DNA from: Christensenella sp. UBA4379
GTDB taxonomy: Bacteria > Bacillota > Clostridia > Christensenellales > Aristaeellaceae
Direction of reading: 5' to 3'
Assembly: GCA_002391225.1 (NCBI GenBank)
Contig: DGRV01000042.1
Span: forward strand, 6,574-12,779
Length of the DNA: 6,206 bases
How positions within the stretch are numbered: the stretch's first letter is position 1; the number at the start of each line of letters is the position of its first letter. This document shows positions 5,341-6,206 of this stretch, in pieces. The translations under genes were made by a program, and so were the position numbers. A model generated the notes under the pieces. The model made no database searches. It was given only the letters and a program-made list of their open reading frames with translations, and was not told the DNA's origin.

Positions 5341-6206
5341 CGGCATCCGCAAGGTGATGGTAATCGGCTCCGGCCCGATCGTAATCGGCCAGGCGGCCGA
5401 ATTTGACTATGCCGGCGCCCAGGCCTGCCGGGTGCTGCGGGCGGAGGGCATCAACACGGTGCTGGTCAATTCCAACCCCGCCACCATCATGACCGACCAG
5501 CACCTGGCGGACGAAATCTACCTGGAGCCCCTGAACGCCGAAACCGTCCGCCGCATCATCGAAAAGGAACGGCCGGACGGCCTGCTGGCGGGGCTCGGCG
5601 GCCAGACCGGGCTGACGCTCGCGATGCAGCTGTCCAGGGATGGCACCCTGCGCAAGTACGGCGTCCGTCTGCTGGGCTCCCCCATCGAGGCCATCGAGCG
5701 GGCGGAGGACCGCGAGCAGTTCCGGGACACCATGAAGGCCATCGGCCAGCCCTGCGTCCCCTCCGAAATCGCGGAGGACCTGGCCACCGCCCTGGCGGCC
5801 GCCGGGCGCGTCGGCTATCCGGTCATCGTCCGGCCCGCCTATACCCTGGGCGGCACGGGCGGCGGCATCGCCGACGACGAGGAGCAGCTCCGCGTCATCG
5901 CGGAGGCCGGCCTCGACCTTTCCCCCATCCACCAGATTCTGGTGGAAAAATGTATCTCCGGCTGGAAGGAGATCGAATTTGAGACCATGCGGGACGCCCT
6001 GGGCAACGCCATCGCCATCTGCTCGATGGAGAACGTGGACCCCGTGGGCATTCACACCGGCGACTCCATCGTCGCCGCCCCGGCCCTCACCCTGTCGGAC
6101 AAGGAATACCAGATGCTCCGCACCGCCGCCCTCAAGATGGTCAGCGCCATCGGCATCGTCGGCGGGTGCAACTGCCAGTTTGCCCTGAACCCGGACAGCT
6201 TTGAGT
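5327..6206 (+). CDS. carB: Carbamoyl-phosphate synthase large subunit, N-terminal part (3' truncated by window)
   Basis: Large subunit that makes carbamoyl phosphate from bicarbonate, ammonia from CarA and two ATP. The first 293 residues of a protein normally about 1,070 long are present, with no internal stop. The N-terminal preATP-grasp domain shows IGSGPIVIGQAAEFDYAGAQ (13-32) and VNSNPATIMTD (47-57). The first ATP-grasp domain, which phosphorylates bicarbonate, shows RPAYTLGGTGGG, the substrate-site segment GWKEIEFE with MRD, then CSMENVDPVGIHTGDSIV and GGCNCQFALNPDS at the window end. The second, carbamate-phosphorylating half and the allosteric domain are outside. The ATG at 5327 follows GGAGGG (5313-5318) by 8 nt and lies inside the end of carA, giving a 14-nt overlap and likely coupling of subunit synthesis. 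Identification is certain; whether it is regulated by arginine, uridine nucleotides or both cannot be seen. Confidence 0.97.
   Translation, partial: MPRDNGIRKVMVIGSGPIVIGQAAEFDYAGAQACRVLRAEGINTVLVNSNPATIMTDQHLADEIYLEPLNAETVRRIIEKERPDGLLAGLGGQTGLTLAMQLSRDGTLRKYGVRLLGSPIEAIERAEDREQFRDTMKAIGQPCVPSEIAEDLATALAAAGRVGYPVIVRPAYTLGGTGGGIADDEEQLRVIAEAGLDLSPIHQILVEKCISGWKEIEFETMRDALGNAIAICSMENVDPVGIHTGDSIVAAPALTLSDKEYQMLRTAALKMVSAIGIVGGCNCQFALNPDSFE

Overview
The window reads as a bacterial chromosome segment with six protein genes, all on the + strand: the 3' part of argG, a three-gene polar amino-acid ABC transporter (solute-binding protein, permease, ATPase), argF, carA and the 5' part of carB. The coding DNA is GC-rich, Shine-Dalgarno sites are strong (AAGGAGG type), GTG and probably TTG starts occur, and several genes overlap or nearly touch. 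Together with the protein styles (for example the long CarB match to Firmicutes-type enzymes) this suggests a GC-rich, probably anaerobic member of the Clostridia/Bacillota. That assignment is an inference and cannot be narrowed safely. The solute-binding protein has a signal-peptidase I type leader and not a lipoprotein leader, a style I associate with some Christensenellales-like gut lineages (weak evidence).

Layout: 3-677 argG C-terminal part; 32 bp gap; 710-1465 solute-binding protein; about 90 bp gap with a strong hairpin terminator; 1556-2320 permease; 14-nt overlap; 2307-3029 ATPase; 240 bp intergenic region (3030-3269) built largely from heptanucleotide repeats; 3270-4265 argF; 4-nt gap; 4270-5340 carA; 14-nt overlap; 5327-6206 carB, running off the window. 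No gene-free stretch exceeds 300 bases.

The genes form one metabolic theme. CarA/CarB make carbamoyl phosphate, ArgF joins it to ornithine to give citrulline, and ArgG condenses citrulline with aspartate to argininosuccinate. The transporter between them is of the basic/polar amino-acid type, so arginine, ornithine, citrulline or a related amino acid is a reasonable substrate guess from context. Linkage of carAB to argF suggests this carbamoyl-phosphate synthase serves arginine synthesis at least in part. No convincing ARG box was found.

The most unusual sequence is the ATPase-argF intergenic region. Seven TAATGCG-type heptamers start right after the ATPase stop codon. They are answered about 90 nt later by four exact and one degenerate inverted heptamers (CATTACG), giving a 31-nt inverted repeat with one mismatch, followed by seven more heptamer-spaced units of a related but different family (CTATTGC/CTAATGC) that run up to the argF ribosome binding site. 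A second notable element is the terminator-like hairpin between the binding protein and the permease, which probably sets the ratio of the transporter components.
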